A stretch of DNA of 64,000 nucleotides from Bacteroidales bacterium (GCA_029210725.1 JARGFM010000008.1:1-64000), one strand, 5' to 3'; counted from the stretch's first letter, positions 15,629 to 25,919 are shown. Made by a program: numbers and translations. Notes: generated from the sequence alone by a model not told the origin.

Positions 15629-18205
15629 CTATTTTTTTTCTTCTCTTGTCATGAATGGATTGGTTTGAATGGCAGCGTAGAGCCCGGAAAACTCATCCAG
15701 TAATGAATTGATATGCTTCAGGTTAAAAGCCTCCGTCTTCTCAAATAGTTCCTTGCCATATAACTCCAGCTCCTCCAATCCCAATTCTCTCCCGGCTTCG
15801 GCTACCAGGCTTGCAAAGTATTTGATCCTTCTGTTGGATCTGTTCTTCAATACAGCCCTGTATTCCTCCAGGATTTCCCGTTTCAAGACCCGGGAAATCC
15901 CTTCAGCGAATTCAGCATTTTCAATTAATTGAACCCTGAGTTCCTTAAATCTTTCTTCTATATTGTTGTCAGGATCCCCGTCCTCCTGCTCTTTCACCGT
16001 GTAAGGCAAATGCTTCATCAATTCAGATAGTAGTTCGCTTTTTGAGACCGGTTTTCTCAGAAACCCGTCACATTGCTATCTGATAAGCTCTTCATCCTTT
16101 TTCATGGTGGAGGCTGTCAGGGCCACTACCGGAATTCTCTTCAATTGTTCATCTGATTTCAAGATTCTGATGGCCTCGTATCCATCCATGACCGGCATCT
16201 GCATATCCATGAGAATCAGATCGGGTTGCCTGTATCTGGCAATATCTACCCCTGTGGAACCATTTTCTGCGATCAGGATTCTGATGTTTTGAGCATTCAG
16301 GTATCCGGTAATCACCTGACGGTTGGATTCGATATCTTCCACCAAAAGAATCTTCGGTTCATGAAACCTGACCTCCGCAGGCCTGTCATCCTGTTGCGCG
16401 GTGACAGCTCTCAAAGCACCAACCTGAATCCCCGGAAAATATACAGTAAATGCAGATCCTTTGCCCGGGGTGCTCTCAACTTCTATGCTGCCGCCCATGA
16501 TGCCGACCTGCCGCCTGGTGATGGAAAGGCCCAGACCGGTCCCGCCATAGGTGCGGGTACTTTGTCCCTCCTGCTGCCGGAACGGCTCGAATATTCGTTC
16601 CAACTCATGCCCGGGAATGCCGATGCCGGTATCGATCACCTCCAGTACGCAATCCACATGGCTTCCGTCTTCATTGGAATTTCTGCTCTTTACGTTGACC
16701 ACTATTTCCCCCTTACTGGTAAACTTCACTGCATTACCGATCAAATTGAAGAGCACCTGACGCAGGCGGATTTCATCAAACAAGAGACTCTGGGGCAGCC
16801 CGGAATCCACATGGATCCTGAATCCCAGAGCCTTTTCGCGGGTTTTTACCTGAAATATCTGGCTGATCTCCTCAATGATTGCATAAGGATTGATGGGCTC
16901 GTATCGTATATCCATTTTCCCGGCTTCAATCTTGGACAGATCCAGAATGTCATTGATCAGTCCCAGCAAACCCTTGCCGCTGTTTCTGATCCCTTTTATA
17001 TACTCCATCTGCCGGGGATTATCCCGGATCTGTTCTTCCAGGATCTCAGCAAACCCCAGAATCGCATTCATGGGGGTTCTGATTTCATGACTCATATTTG
17101 CCAGAAATTCACTCTTTGCCCGGTTGGCACTTTCAGCCTTGTTTTTGGCTTCTTCCAGCTTCCGGTCGGTTTCTTTTCGCAGCGTGATATCACGAATAAT
17201 CCCCACGGCATGCCAGTAATCTTTGATAAACATATCGGATAAAGACAGCTCTACAGGAAATGTATGCCCGTCCTTATGCAATGCTTCCAACTCCAGGGTG
17301 GCGCCAACAGCCGCGCCCTTGCCTGTTTTCTGGAACTTGCGGAATGCTTTCTGGTGGGCCGCGTGATATTTTTCTGGGGCCATCAGATTATGAAAATTCC
17401 TGCCACGAACCTGGTCATAAGAATACCCGAATAATGATTCGGCTGTTTGGTTCCAGAAGAGCACCTCACCCTGGCCATCTATGACGATAATGGCATCTTT
17501 TGCCGATGCGGTAATTCTATTCAACAATTCTTCCCGCTCTTTGAGCTCCTCCTGCACTTGTTTATGCCTGGTGATATCCCTGGAGATACCAAAGGTCCCG
17601 ATCACCTTTCCCTGCTTATCAAACATGGGCATCTTTGAACTTAGTGCCCAGGTCTCCGTACCGTCTTCCCAGGTTTCTTTCTCTTCAATGTCTATAAGCG
17701 CTTTGCCTGTTTTAATGATTCTCTCTTCATCGGAATGGGTGTTTCCAGCATGAGGACTTGAGAACAGATCCTGATCCGATTTCCCGATCAGCTCGTCGGG
17801 TTCATTAAATCCATGCTTGAATGCAGTCGAATTACTAACTCGTATAAATCTGTTTTCAACATCCTTAAAATAAAGGCGATCCGGGATATGTTCCATCAAA
17901 GTGTTCAACAGCCTGCATTCTCTTTCCAGTAAATAAAGGGTTTCTTCCAGCTGACGGGTAATATCTTTCCGTTCCTGCAGATTTGTCTCCAGCTCCTCAC
18001 CCATCCGGTTGATCCCTGTGGCAAGTGAATCTAAAGCTTCATTGCCGGCAAGGCTGTCCAGTCTGACTGAATAATCGCCGTGGACAAAGTTCTTTACGGC
18101 CTCCAGGATCTTCAGGATCTGCGTATCAGGGATTTGTTCCTTCATAAGACATGTATCAATATCATAAGATTCTGATAAGAGTTCAATATATATGCCATAG
18201 GACAT
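15629..18205 (-). pseudogene. PAS-PAS hybrid histidine kinase interrupted by an in-frame amber stop
   Basis: Read through one TAG at 16076-16078, this is a single 858-codon hybrid kinase. Upstream of the stop (709 residues): a HAMP-like start, two PAS domains (about 95-215 and 222-345, each with a DITRHK or DITLRK end), HisKA with SHEIRTPMNAILGF (about 373), HATPase with GNAVKFTSKG, DTGIGIP and TGLGLS, and a REC domain with acceptor Asp in LILMDMQMPVMDGYE. Downstream in the same frame, QCDGFLRKPVSKSELLSEL supplies the conserved REC lysine, followed by a 130-residue helical tail. The stop therefore removes the REC Lys and the tail. The tail could restart at the ATG at 16021. MKEQIPDT at 18145 is an alternative start. 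Sits upstream of the second damaged kinase on the same strand. Confidence 0.85.
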
Positions 18206-18504
18206 AATCGCCTGTTATGATGCTGTTTGAATGAGATTTCAGCAACAAACCCCGTATCTAAATTCACGAAATACACTTAGAACTTCCGACATATCGTGAA
18301 TCACAGCCTGAGAGTCGACTGCAAAACGATCCCTCATCTCCTGCAGGTAAAGGATAGTGGCCGAAGTAAACATCCGGGCTTGGTTGATGGTGTAAAAATC
18401 AATATCTTGCCGGCTATAAAAATGCCATATAATCCGGGCAGTATTAAAACGGCCCGGAAATGACCCGTAAACCGGGAGGCCTGTGATTAAACCCAGGAGC
18501 AGAG
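18206..18504. other. Intergenic region with a 93-codon open frame lacking a good start
   Basis: The gap between the hybrid kinase and nrfH. On the minus strand one frame is open from 18517 to a TGA at 18239-18241. Its only usable ATG is at 18373 and would give a 44-residue peptide (MFTSATILYLQEMRDRFAV...). The amino-acid pattern (DIDFYTINQARMF) looks protein-like, so it may be the 3' remnant of a lost gene upstream of the kinase, or chance. On the plus strand it must hold the nrf promoter; I could not identify a clear -33/-7 pair. CCCGG and CCGGG, separated by 14 bases, form a weak inverted repeat just upstream of nrfH. Confidence 0.25.
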
Positions 18505-19083
18505 ATGACAGGAGTATTTAGAAAACTGGCACCACCCGGAAAATGGAGAACTCCGGTCATCCTGGTATCCGGGATCCTGGCAGGACTGATCCTTTACCTC
18601 ATACATATTTCCAGGGTCGCCTCTTATCTCTCTGACGACCCCTCCACCTGCGTGAACTGCCATATCATGGCGCCCCAGTATGCTACCTGGAGCCACAGTG
18701 CACACAGGGAGAAGACCAACTGCAATGACTGCCATGTTCCTCATAACAATGTTCTGAATAAATATTATTTTAAAGCAAAGGATGGTATGAGGCATGCCAC
18801 CATTTTTACGCTCAGAAAGGAACCCCAGGTCATCTTCATCAAAGAGGCAGGAAAAAAAGTGGTGCAGGAAAACTGCATCAGGTGTCATGAGAAACTGCTT
18901 ACCGATGAGAAAGTAAAAAGTCATACCATGGTCTTTCAGGATCAGCGAAGCGAAAGGCCTTGCTGGGATTGTCACCGGGAAACTCCTCATGGCCGGGTAA
19001 ACAGCTTGTCCAGTGTACCCTATGCCAGGGTTCCTGTTGTGGTAAACCCTGTCCCCGACTGGTTTAGGCGAGTGAAAAAATAA
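18505..19083 (+). CDS. nrfH: Cytochrome c nitrite reductase small subunit (quinol dehydrogenase)
   Basis: A 192-residue NapC/NirT-family membrane cytochrome that takes electrons from menaquinol and passes them to NrfA on the outer face of the inner membrane. One N-terminal transmembrane anchor (about 18-37, PVILVSGILAGLILYLI). Four CxxCH haem sites are visible in order: CVNCH, CNDCH, CIRCH and CWDCH, the number expected for NrfH. Length is a little above the usual 150-180. nrfA begins 17 bases downstream, so they form an operon. ATG at 18505 is the first in frame. Presence of nrfHA indicates respiratory nitrite ammonification or nitrite detoxification under anaerobic conditions. Confidence 0.96.
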   Translation: MTGVFRKLAPPGKWRTPVILVSGILAGLILYLIHISRVASYLSDDPSTCVNCHIMAPQYATWSHSAHREKTNCNDCHVPHNNVLNKYYFKAKDGMRHATIFTLRKEPQVIFIKEAGKKVVQENCIRCHEKLLTDEKVKSHTMVFQDQRSERPCWDCHRETPHGRVNSLSSVPYARVPVVVNPVPDWFRRVKK

Positions 19084-19100
19084 ACTGAAAATAAAGAAAC

Positions 19101-20621
19101 ATGAACTCCTTCAGTAATCAGATCAAGCAGAAGCCCTGGCTGGGCTGGTTATTATTTCTTTGCACCATCGTGGTGGTATTTATGCTTGGGCTCCTTGCTT
19201 CCTCCATCCTGGAGAGGCGTGCAGAGGCTGCCTATGCCTTTACACCCCAGGTGCAGTATGGCCAGTTTGAACCCAGAAATGAAATCTGGGGACAGAACTT
19301 CCCCATGCAGTACCAGAGTTATAAAAAAACATCAGACACCCTGTTCCGGAGCAAATACAACGGTTCGTCCGTGATCGATATGCTGGAAGTGGATCCCAGG
19401 CTTGTGGTGCTATGGGCAGGATATGGATTTTCAAAGGATTATAAGCAGGGCAGGGGGCATTCCTACGCCGTGGAAGACATCAGGAACACGCTGAGGACAG
19501 GAGCTCCGGTGGAGGGCGGACAAAGCCCCATGCCCAATACCTGCTGGAGCTGCAAAAGTCCGGATGTGCCACGACTGATGAATGAACTGGGAGTTGCCGG
19601 ATTCTACCGGGGGACCTGGGAAACCAGAGGTGCCGACGTGGTTAACAGCATTGGTTGCGGGGATTGCCACGATGCCGAAAGCATGGAGCTGCAGATCTCC
19701 AGGCCGGCCCTTCAGGAGGCCTTTGAAAGAATGGGAAAAAACATCGAGGATGCCTCCCACCAGGAGATGCGCTCACTGGTATGCGCCCAGTGCCACGTGG
19801 AATACTACTTTTCAAAGTCTGTGGAGGAGGGTGTCCCCTATCTCACCTATCCCTGGGATCGTGGATTTTCCGTGGAAGCCATGGAAGAATATTACGACGC
19901 CAACGGGTTTGCAGACTGGACCCACCAGCTTAGCAGGGCACCCATGCTGAAGGCCCAGCATCCCGGCTATGAAACCTATATGACCGGGGTCCATGCATCA
20001 AGGGGTGTTTCCTGTGCCGATTGCCACATGCCCTTTATGAGCGAAGGGGGACAAAAATATACCGATCATCATATCCAGAGCCCGCTGAACAATGTGGCCA
20101 ATTCGTGCCAGGTCTGCCACCGGGAAGAAACCTCCCGGCTGCTCGGCGATGTATACGAGCGTCAGGACCGGATTATCGAAAACCGGGATAAGCTGGAAGA
20201 GTTGCTGGTCAGATGCCATGTGGAAGCTAAGCTGGCCTGGGATCTGGGGGCTGGCGAGGAACAGATGACCGCCATCCTGCAGGATATCAGGCATGCCCAG
20301 TGGAGATGGGACTATGCGGCAGCAAGCCACGGGGCATCCTTCCACTCTCCGGTGGAGATATCCAGGGTGATCGGAACGGGAATCAGCTTGGCCCAGGAAG
20401 GAAGAATCAAGCTGAGCCGCCTGCTCTACTCCCTGGGTTATAAGGAGGAGGTCCCATATCCGGAAATCGCCACCAAGGCTGAGGCCCAAGCCTTTATCGG
20501 ACTGGATGCCGCAGCCCTGAAAGCGGAAAAGAATCTTTTTCTTCAAACAGTCGTTCCGGAATGGAACCGGAAGGCCATGGAAAGGGAGGCTGGCTACACC
20601 GTTAAAACATTATTTGATTAG
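19101..20621 (+). CDS. nrfA: Ammonia-forming cytochrome c552 nitrite reductase catalytic subunit
   Basis: A 506-residue pentahaem enzyme that reduces nitrite to ammonium with six electrons. An N-terminal hydrophobic segment (WLGWLLFLCTIVVVFMLGLL, about 14-33) is a signal or anchor. Haem sites: the diagnostic CWSCK, whose Lys ligates the active-site haem, then CGDCH, CAQCH, CADCH and CQVCH, all five present. Conserved TYPWDRGF and YDANGFADWTHQLS surround the active site and calcium region. Length matches the family. The operon order nrfH-nrfA, followed 8 bases later by a polyferredoxin gene, indicates a dedicated electron-transfer module. Confidence 0.97.
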   Translation: MNSFSNQIKQKPWLGWLLFLCTIVVVFMLGLLASSILERRAEAAYAFTPQVQYGQFEPRNEIWGQNFPMQYQSYKKTSDTLFRSKYNGSSVIDMLEVDPRLVVLWAGYGFSKDYKQGRGHSYAVEDIRNTLRTGAPVEGGQSPMPNTCWSCKSPDVPRLMNELGVAGFYRGTWETRGADVVNSIGCGDCHDAESMELQISRPALQEAFERMGKNIEDASHQEMRSLVCAQCHVEYYFSKSVEEGVPYLTYPWDRGFSVEAMEEYYDANGFADWTHQLSRAPMLKAQHPGYETYMTGVHASRGVSCADCHMPFMSEGGQKYTDHHIQSPLNNVANSCQVCHREETSRLLGDVYERQDRIIENRDKLEELLVRCHVEAKLAWDLGAGEEQMTAILQDIRHAQWRWDYAAASHGASFHSPVEISRVIGTGISLAQEGRIKLSRLLYSLGYKEEVPYPEIATKAEAQAFIGLDAAALKAEKNLFLQTVVPEWNRKAMEREAGYTVKTLFD

Positions 20622-20629
20622 CTGTCCCA

Positions 20630-21610
20630 ATGCGAAACACCCGGCTACTCCGGCTCCCCCTGGCCGTCTTCTTCACCATCCTGCTCCTGCTGATCCCCGT
20701 CCAGCTGAAGATTGAAAACCCCATGCTGCTTCTGGAACGTTTCCTGCCGGGGGGAGGCTGGTTCGAAATCGCCGCGATCGCCCTCTATGGCGCCATCGTG
20801 GCCTATCATATGCAGGATCCTTCCAAAGTACAGATCTGGCGGAGGTATACCTGGCTGGCCTTTTCGCTGATCTTCTTCTCCCAGCTGATCCTGGGACTCT
20901 TTGGATTTGAAAGATTCCTGATGACCGGGAAACTGCATTTGCCCATACCCATGATGATCCTCGGCGGTCCCCTTTACCGGGGACACCTTTCTGTCATGAG
21001 TATCCTCTTTGTAAGCACCCTGGTCCTTTCCGGGCCAGCCTGGTGCAGTCACCTGTGCTACTTTGGGGCCATCGATTCCGTCGGCGCGAAAGGAAGAACC
21101 AGGCGCTCCCCCATTCGGTACAAATGGGCCCTGAAATCCACCGTCCTCCTACTGGTTATTGCAGCAGCCCTGTTGCTGAGATGGATGAAAGTCCCTGTCT
21201 TAAGCGCTACCCTGCTTGCCCTTGGTTTTGGAGTTATCGGACTGGGCATTATCCTTCTGGTCTCCCGAAAGGAGGGACGGATGGTACACTGCACGGCCTA
21301 TTGTCCCATCGGCACTATCGTGAACCTGACCCGCTTTGTAAATCCCTTCCGCCTGAGCATCGACCGGGAAAGCTGTACGGACTGTATGGCCTGTACTTCC
21401 AAATGCAAATACGATGCCCTGAATCCGGAGGATATCGCTGCCAGAAAACCGGGACTCACCTGCACGCTTTGTGGCGACTGCCTCTCCTCCTGCCATTCAG
21501 GATCCCTGCATTACCGTTTTCCCGGACTTTCAACCCGGGCTGCCCGGAACCTTTATCTGGCCATTACCATTTCCCTGCACGCGGCCACGATGGCCCTGGC
21601 CAGGATTTAG
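20630..21610 (+). CDS. NapH/CcoG-like membrane polyferredoxin in the nrf operon
   Basis: A 326-residue membrane protein with about five to six hydrophobic segments between residues 8 and 215, two juxtamembrane cysteine motifs (GPAWCSHLCYFGAIDS at about 140-155 and CTAYCPIGTI at about 222-231), and a C-terminal double ferredoxin module: CTDCMACTSKCKYDAL (about 250-265) and CTLCGDCLSSCHSGSL (about 282-297). This layout is that of NapH/NosR-C-terminal/CcoG proteins that relay electrons between quinones or cytoplasmic donors and periplasmic enzymes, or help cofactor maturation. The gene starts 8 bases after nrfA, so a role in nitrite reduction is likely; a specific job (electron input or haem/metal handling) is inference. 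Confidence 0.85.
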   Translation: MRNTRLLRLPLAVFFTILLLLIPVQLKIENPMLLLERFLPGGGWFEIAAIALYGAIVAYHMQDPSKVQIWRRYTWLAFSLIFFSQLILGLFGFERFLMTGKLHLPIPMMILGGPLYRGHLSVMSILFVSTLVLSGPAWCSHLCYFGAIDSVGAKGRTRRSPIRYKWALKSTVLLLVIAAALLLRWMKVPVLSATLLALGFGVIGLGIILLVSRKEGRMVHCTAYCPIGTIVNLTRFVNPFRLSIDRESCTDCMACTSKCKYDALNPEDIAARKPGLTCTLCGDCLSSCHSGSLHYRFPGLSTRAARNLYLAITISLHAATMALARI

Positions 21611-21669
21611 CAGCGTTTTTTTGATCTGAAGAATTTTCCGTAATTTCCCGGAACAGACCAGGGTTTGAT

Positions 21670-22581
21670 ATGAACGGACTTAGCAAAATATTGCAGGATA
21701 CTCTGGGGATTGCGCCTGAGAATCAGACCAAGCTCTTTTATTCCGTGTTGATCCTCGTGGCTTTTGGGCTTATCCGCTTTGCCATGCTGAAGATAGTCTG
21801 GCGGCTGACAGAGGATCCAAAAACGCGTTATACCTGGAAACGTACCGCCTCGTTTACTTTGGGGACCCTCACTCTGATCATGATCGGCAGTGTCTGGATC
21901 CGTGCCATGAGCCAGTTCGGGGCCTTTCTGGGACTGCTCACAGCCGGTCTGGCCATAGCGCTCAAGGATTTGCTTACCAATATTGCCGGGTGGATCTTTA
22001 TCCTGGCCCGTAAACCCTTTGGTCTGGGCGACCGGGTGCAGATAGGGGATCTGGCAGGAGATGTGATCGATATCCGTATCTTCCAGTTTACCCTCCTGGA
22101 GATCAGAAACTGGGTGAAGGCCGATCAGAGCACCGGAAGGATTATTCATGTGCCAAACGGAATGATCTTCACAAAAGCTCAGGCCAACTATACCTCCGGA
22201 TTTAAATTTATCTGGAATGAAATAGCGGTGCTGCTTACTTTCGAGAGCAACTGGCAACTTGCCAAGGAGATCCTGCTGAAGATCATCCGGGAACACTCGG
22301 AGGACCTGTCTGAAGATGCCGAAAAGAAGATCATGGAAGCTTCCAAGAAGTATATGATCTACTACACGCACCTGACCCCTACGGTCTATACCACGGTGGA
22401 ACCAAGTGGCGTATTGCTTACCATGCGTTTCATATGCGATCCCCGCAAAAGAAGAGCCTCCGAGCACGAAGTCTGGGAAGAGGTTCTGAAGGAGTTTGCC
22501 AGGCACAGGGAGATCGAATTTGCCTATCCCACGCAGCGTTTTTTCACCCGGCCTGCCGAAAAGGACGATTCGCCCCTTTAG
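21670..22581 (+). CDS. MscS-family mechanosensitive ion channel
   Basis: 303 residues. Three hydrophobic helices (about 24-40, 63-80, 85-108) end in the pore-lining TM3 ([32 protein letters not shown], here with the Gly/Ala spacing typical of MscS), followed by the beta domain start [17 protein letters not shown] and the cytoplasmic vestibule. Releases solutes during hypo-osmotic shock. Size matches small MscS proteins. It follows the nrf operon by 59 bases on the same strand and ends with a 4-base convergent overlap with the GH51 gene. Confidence 0.93.
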   Translation: MNGLSKILQDTLGIAPENQTKLFYSVLILVAFGLIRFAMLKIVWRLTEDPKTRYTWKRTASFTLGTLTLIMIGSVWIRAMSQFGAFLGLLTAGLAIALKDLLTNIAGWIFILARKPFGLGDRVQIGDLAGDVIDIRIFQFTLLEIRNWVKADQSTGRIIHVPNGMIFTKAQANYTSGFKFIWNEIAVLLTFESNWQLAKEILLKIIREHSEDLSEDAEKKIMEASKKYMIYYTHLTPTVYTTVEPSGVLLTMRFICDPRKRRASEHEVWEEVLKEFARHREIEFAYPTQRFFTRPAEKDDSPL

Positions 22582-24134
22582 TCCACCTCCAGCACCAGCA
22601 CAGAACGGGCCGGAAGGGTCAATTCCAGTTTTCCCTTCTTAAATCCGGCTCCCTCATAGGCCACCGGGACCACCTCATCCGGATTGGCAAAGCTGTTGTG
22701 GCTGTCCATCCCGGCAGAGCTAAGCAGCTGACCACTTACTTTTCCGGAGGATTTTTCCTGAAGTTCAATCTCCATATCAATGGAGTTTAGGGGATCGATA
22801 TTTACCAGGGAAAGGTGGATTCGCCCCTCCTGATCCATACTGGCACTGGCACTGACCGCAGGCAGGGACTCGCCTCCATACTCGTAGACAGGCCCTTCCA
22901 GTATCTGTGGCAATAAAGTGGCATCGTGATGGACCTGATACAGGTCATATATGTGATAAGTAGGAGTCAGTAACATTTGCTCTCCCTCGGTAAAGATCAG
23001 GGCCTGCAACACGTTGATGGTCTGAGCAATATTGGCCATTCTTACCCGGTCGCACCTGGCATTCAGGTAGTTCAGGGTCAGGGCTGCTACCAGGGCATCC
23101 CGCATGCTGTTTTGCTGATAAAGGAACCCCGGGTTGGTACCGGGCTCCACATCATACCAGGTCCCCCACTCATCGAAGACCAGGGCCACCCGCTTTTCCG
23201 GATCATATTTATCCATAATTTCCATATGGCGGTCAATGGCGGTTTCGATGTGCAGGCACCTTTTCAGGACCTCGAAATAGTGATCCTCTCCAAAGCCCGT
23301 GGCTTTCCCCTTATTGCTCCAGTTGGTGGTATAGTAATGAAGGGACAGGCCGTCCATCTGCCAGTGAGGCACCTTTTTCATCAGGGTTTCGGTCCACCCG
23401 AAATCCTCCGCATTGGCTCCGCCGGCGATTTTAAATAATCTTTGCTCCCCGTAAGACCTGCAAAAGGTGGCGTAGCGGCGGTACTGGTCTGCATAGAAAT
23501 CGGCGCTCATATTGCCGCCGCATCCCCAGTTTTCATTCCCCACGCCCCAGTACTTCACACCCCAGGCACTCTCCCGTCCGTTGGTCCTGCGAAGATCGGC
23601 CATGGGACTGATGCCGTCGAAATTCAGATATTCCACCCACTGCGACATCTCCTGTACCGTGCCGCTACCCACATTTCCACAGATCACCGGTTCCGTTCCC
23701 AGCTGCTCGCAAAGCTCCATAAATTCATGGGTCCCGAAGCTGTTGTCTTCGGTAACTCCACCCCAGTGCGTATTCACCATTTTTGGCCGCAGGGCAGGAT
23801 CTCCGATTCCATCCATCCAGTGATACTCATCGGCAAAACATCCCCCCGGCCATCTCAGGTTGGGAATGGCAATCTGGCGAAGAGCCTCCACCACATCGTT
23901 CCGGATGCCCCTGGTATTGGGAATTTCGGAATCATAGCCCACCCAGTATCCCCCATAGATGCAGTGGCCCAGATGCTCGGAGAAATGGCCGTAAATATGA
24001 CGGCTGATCGTTTCGCTGCCAGTTGTGGTTTCCACCTGAAGATAAGCGGATTTTTCGCCGGCCCGGGTTTGGGAAATAAGGGGCGTGCCCAGGGCGAAAA
24101 TAAAAGCAGCAGCAGACAGGAAGTGTACTTTCAT
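22578..24134 (-). CDS. GH51 alpha-L-arabinofuranosidase, exported
   Basis: 518 residues with a signal peptide ([21 protein letters not shown], cleaved near SQT). Catalytic TIM barrel from about residue 45: [16 protein letters not shown] and [14 protein letters not shown] are GH51 hallmarks; the acid/base Glu is in [11 protein letters not shown] (about 198) and the nucleophile Glu in [12 protein letters not shown] (about 318). The C-terminal 100 residues form the beta-sandwich typical of the family. It should remove terminal arabinofuranosyl groups from arabinan or arabinoxylan in the periplasm or on the outer membrane. It stands alone, not next to a SusCD pair. Confidence 0.94.
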   Translation of the reverse strand: MKVHFLSAAAFIFALGTPLISQTRAGEKSAYLQVETTTGSETISRHIYGHFSEHLGHCIYGGYWVGYDSEIPNTRGIRNDVVEALRQIAIPNLRWPGGCFADEYHWMDGIGDPALRPKMVNTHWGGVTEDNSFGTHEFMELCEQLGTEPVICGNVGSGTVQEMSQWVEYLNFDGISPMADLRRTNGRESAWGVKYWGVGNENWGCGGNMSADFYADQYRRYATFCRSYGEQRLFKIAGGANAEDFGWTETLMKKVPHWQMDGLSLHYYTTNWSNKGKATGFGEDHYFEVLKRCLHIETAIDRHMEIMDKYDPEKRVALVFDEWGTWYDVEPGTNPGFLYQQNSMRDALVAALTLNYLNARCDRVRMANIAQTINVLQALIFTEGEQMLLTPTYHIYDLYQVHHDATLLPQILEGPVYEYGGESLPAVSASASMDQEGRIHLSLVNIDPLNSIDMEIELQEKSSGKVSGQLLSSAGMDSHNSFANPDEVVPVAYEGAGFKKGKLELTLPARSVLVLEVD

Positions 24135-24230
24135 CTGTTCAGTTTTTTGTTTTGTTTAGTCGGATTACCCCGAAGGGCTCCTCTCAGTTAAACTTAGTAC
24201 ATTTTTTGCAAAAAAACCACGGGCCTTTGA

Positions 24231-25253
24231 TTATCTGTGGGTTTGGGTCATGTTTGAAGGAACCGCAATAATAAAATCTGCTTTCCCGAACGCTTCCTCT
24301 TCCAGGATATCCACCTCCTCCTGGCTCACTGTGGAAATGGTCAGGATTTTCAAATCCGGCCTGCTGCGCCTGAGGAACCAGTTCATGCTCTCAAAATCGT
24401 CGGAATGATAGGCCCCGTTGTAGTGGACGAAGAGTTTTCCCGGTTTCCAGTGCTCCAGGATAAAGTGAGCCATGGTGGCGTCCTTAATAGCCTGGGCATC
24501 AGCGAGATTGATACTTCCATGCCACCCCATGGGACCGGTGCCGGCCATGGGCATAGTGCTTTCGCCCGCAGGAGCAATTGAATCGCTCACCGGACTGAGG
24601 GTATCGGCCACAGGAGTGCCGGGCACAGGAGTCTCCGGCATCGTGCTTTGTGACATGGAACTCCTTCCGGAACCCATCAGCTGTCTGTAACAGTTGAGAG
24701 AAGTATCGTACTCCAGGGGAAGGGGCGCCATGTAGGATAAAGCCTTTTCGCTGAGGCTGTCCAGGGAGGCCACTCCCTTTTTAAATACCATATTGGCATA
24801 ACGCCTCGGAATATTGCTGGCCACAAAAGTCAGACCGTTCCCTTTCGCCAGCAATACCAGGGGTTTATAATCGGTTTGGTAGTTCTTCCACAATCGGGCC
24901 TCCTCCTCGAATTTCTCCTCCGTGATCAAGCCGGCCAGGTATTCGTCCAGGATCAGCTGGTTATCGGCCTCGAACATCTCGGCTCCCAGGATAAGCTCCT
25001 TCCCCCTGGCCGCCAGCAGGTCGGTGGTCAGTTCCAGCTGGAGCCAGTGAGAGATGGGATTGGTATGGTATTCTCCAAATAACACGATATCGGCTCCCGA
25101 TGCCTGCTCCAGCATTTTCTCGTATTTAACCTTCCTGCCATCCTCGCGAAACAGCCTGTAAGCGGCTTTTTGAGCATTTAATGCAAGGCTGAAGGATCCG
25201 GCAACAATAAGCAGCATGAAAGTTTTCAGGTATATTTGTTTTTTGGAAATCAT
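24231..25253 (-). CDS. ChaN-like haem-binding/Tiki-superfamily exported protein with low-complexity insertion
   Basis: About 340 residues. Signal peptide ends near ALNAQKAAYR. The ChaN-type core is recognised by ADIVLFGEYHTNPISHWLQL (about 60-80, with the catalytic/ligand-like GEYH) and, near the end, FVHYNGAYHSDDFESMNWFL (about 275-295). Between the two halves, residues about 195-245 are Pro/Ser/Thr-rich (MSQSTMPETPVPGTPVADT...), unlike the compact family core. ChaN-domain proteins bind haem or belong to the Tiki protease superfamily; which applies here is unclear. The frame opens at a TTG at 25277 but ATG at 25253 is adjacent to the signal peptide. Divergent from the Kef pair. Confidence 0.82.
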   Translation of the reverse strand: MISKKQIYLKTFMLLIVAGSFSLALNAQKAAYRLFREDGRKVKYEKMLEQASGADIVLFGEYHTNPISHWLQLELTTDLLAARGKELILGAEMFEADNQLILDEYLAGLITEEKFEEEARLWKNYQTDYKPLVLLAKGNGLTFVASNIPRRYANMVFKKGVASLDSLSEKALSYMAPLPLEYDTSLNCYRQLMGSGRSSMSQSTMPETPVPGTPVADTLSPVSDSIAPAGESTMPMAGTGPMGWHGSINLADAQAIKDATMAHFILEHWKPGKLFVHYNGAYHSDDFESMNWFLRRSRPDLKILTISTVSQEEVDILEEEAFGKADFIIAVPSNMTQTHR

Positions 25254-25322
25254 CTTCTTGGTATTTTTAGTTGACAAAAGTACATGTTAATTGTTACTTG
25301 AAGATAACAACTGAACAACTCA

Positions 25323-25919
25323 ATGGTTCCGAAAAATAAGATAGCCATCCTGGTATTTCATCCCCTGCTTCACAAATCCAGGGTAAACAGCTTGCTGGTG
25401 AATGCGGTGAAAGAGCTCCCGGGAGTGAACCCCAGGATCATGTATGATCTCTACCCCGATTTCGCCATTGATGTAAAAGAAGAGCAGGAGGTCTTGCTGA
25501 ACCACGATATCATCATCTGGCAGCACCCCTTATACTGGTATAGTTCACCCTCCCTGCTTAAAGAGTGGACCGATCTGGTGCTGGAACACGGATTTGCCTA
25601 TGGCAGGGAAGGAAGGGCCCTGGAAGGGAAAAAAGTGATGTCGGTCATCTCAGCAGGTGGCAGAAGGAATAACTACGGATCCGTGGAGGGCGTAAAGTTT
25701 TCCATACGCCAGCTGCTTGCCCCCTTCGAGCAGACAGTAAGCCTTTGCCGGATGGACTACCTTCCTCCCTTTGTAACACATGGAACCCATCTCATGAACA
25801 GGGAACAAATTGAGAAAACAGCTGAAACCTATGCCTCCGTGATACAGGGTCTTCTGGAGGACAGCTTCCGGGAAGAAGAGCTTTTGCAAAAAGAGTACAT
25901 CAATGATATAATTCTCTAG
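25323..25919 (+). CDS. NAD(P)H-dependent quinone oxidoreductase, KefF/KefG type
   Basis: 198-residue flavodoxin-fold protein: beta1 AILVFHPLLHKSRVN with the phosphate-binding loop, DIIIWQHPLYWYSSPSLLKEW (the QHP-YW motif of the family, about 64-84), and GRALEGKKVMSVISAGG. Family members KefF and KefG are ancillary subunits of glutathione-gated K+/H+ antiporters, binding FMN and activating efflux. It ends 3 bases before the Kef-type antiporter gene, a strong functional link. ATG at 25323. Confidence 0.92.
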   Translation: MVPKNKIAILVFHPLLHKSRVNSLLVNAVKELPGVNPRIMYDLYPDFAIDVKEEQEVLLNHDIIIWQHPLYWYSSPSLLKEWTDLVLEHGFAYGREGRALEGKKVMSVISAGGRRNNYGSVEGVKFSIRQLLAPFEQTVSLCRMDYLPPFVTHGTHLMNREQIEKTAETYASVIQGLLEDSFREEELLQKEYINDIIL

